Below, piece by piece: positions 63,850 to 64,000 of a DNA stretch of 64,000 bases. Made by a program: the position numbers and the translations under genes. The notes beneath the pieces were generated by a model that saw nothing but the letters and a program-made list of their open reading frames with translations, did no database searches and was not told where the DNA came from. The stretch's first letter is position 1. Each line of letters begins with the position of its first letter. Origin of the DNA: Pseudomonas sp. P818 (lineage in GTDB: Bacteria > Pseudomonadota > Gammaproteobacteria > Pseudomonadales > Pseudomonadaceae); contig NZ_ATKM01000011.1 of the NCBI RefSeq assembly GCF_000418555.1, positions 434,001 through 498,000 of the forward strand. The letters are read 5' to 3'.

Positions 63850-64000
63850 ATGTCTCGGAACGACAATCCTGTGCGCTTGATGCGCGTAATTCTGACTGGT
63901 GGAGCTCTGATCGCGCTGTTGGTGGGCTCTGGCTTCACCACGGGTCAGGAGATCATGCAGTACTTCGTCGCGTACGGTTATGGCGGCATCGCCAGCGTTG
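63850..64000 (+). CDS. YkvI-like permease (5' part)
   Basis: The first 50 residues only; the window ends inside the gene. After MSRNDNPVRL a first membrane helix (MRVILTGGALIALLVGSGF) leads into TTGQEIMQYFVAYGYGGI, which resembles the GxGF(A/T)(S/T)GQEI start of the YkvI family in the amino-acid/polyamine-type transporter fold. AAGGTG lies upstream of the ATG. It is likely controlled by the divergent GlxA-type regulator. The substrate is unknown. Confidence 0.6.
   Translation, partial: MSRNDNPVRLMRVILTGGALIALLVGSGFTTGQEIMQYFVAYGYGGIASV

Overview
This is a high-G+C gammaproteobacterial chromosome segment, almost certainly Pseudomonas. The evidence is the combination of a TreS-maltokinase/TreYZ/GlgX/GlgA island, a ClsB-YbhP-YbhN block, Pseudomonas-type small stress proteins and a near-consensus Pseudomonas dif site. 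That dif site, at 54499-54526, places the window in the replication terminus. Several GGGCAGGG (KOPS-like) octamers left of it point towards it.

Bases 1-29 kb form an alpha-glucan/trehalose and stress island. It holds the end of trehalose synthase-maltokinase, glgB, a CBS protein, an alpha/beta hydrolase-DUF3182-periplasmic protein operon, glgP, a ybhP-clsB-ybhN cardiolipin block, a zinc alcohol dehydrogenase, and the translationally coupled set glgA-treZ-malQ-treY-DUF2934, with glgX just downstream on the same strand. GlgA and GlgB build glucan, GlgP and GlgX degrade it, TreY and TreZ release trehalose, MalQ disproportionates maltodextrins, and TreS-Mak links trehalose to maltose 1-phosphate. 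pncC, a DUF4142 protein and a large catalase (katE) follow.

Bases 29-41 kb hold a cysteine-rich four-helix protein, two small unknown proteins, a caa3-type cytochrome oxidase cluster (ctaC, fused ctaD I+III, a membrane protein, ctaG), a HemJ/CopD-like protein, a ClpP-like protein whose catalytic Asp seems to be missing, ferritin-like proteins and a FAD/Rieske oxidoreductase.

Bases 41.4-53.9 kb form one minus-strand unit: tolC, a periplasmic adaptor, a giant VCBS-repeat surface protein, a GAF-HlyD fusion and an M50 peptidase-HlyD fusion. No ABC ATPase or inner-membrane pump is present, and the large protein shows no RTX repeats. I consider this the best candidate in the window for a poorly described secretion/processing system. 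The adhesin gene is split by a net 64-bp loss inside the fourth of five 321-bp repeats; restoring 64 bp makes one frame of 2273 codons.

Bases 54.5-62.4 kb hold a compact inovirus prophage (about 7.87 kb) without an integrase, inserted at dif as expected for an element that uses host XerC/XerD. It carries rep, an ssDNA-binding candidate, two CxxC mini-proteins, major coat, a 25-residue one-helix protein, a TspB/pIII-like adhesin, a DUF2523 minor coat protein, Zot, a divergent XRE repressor, and a coiled-coil basic protein whose promoter and flanks carry repeated CGTTACG/GTTACGTAAC sites. The right attachment site keeps the XerC arm but has a degenerate XerD arm.

Bases 62.4-64 kb hold a GlxA-type AraC regulator divergent from the start of a YkvI-like permease. 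No rRNA, tRNA or CRISPR array was seen. All functional statements come from reading the sequence; no database search was run.
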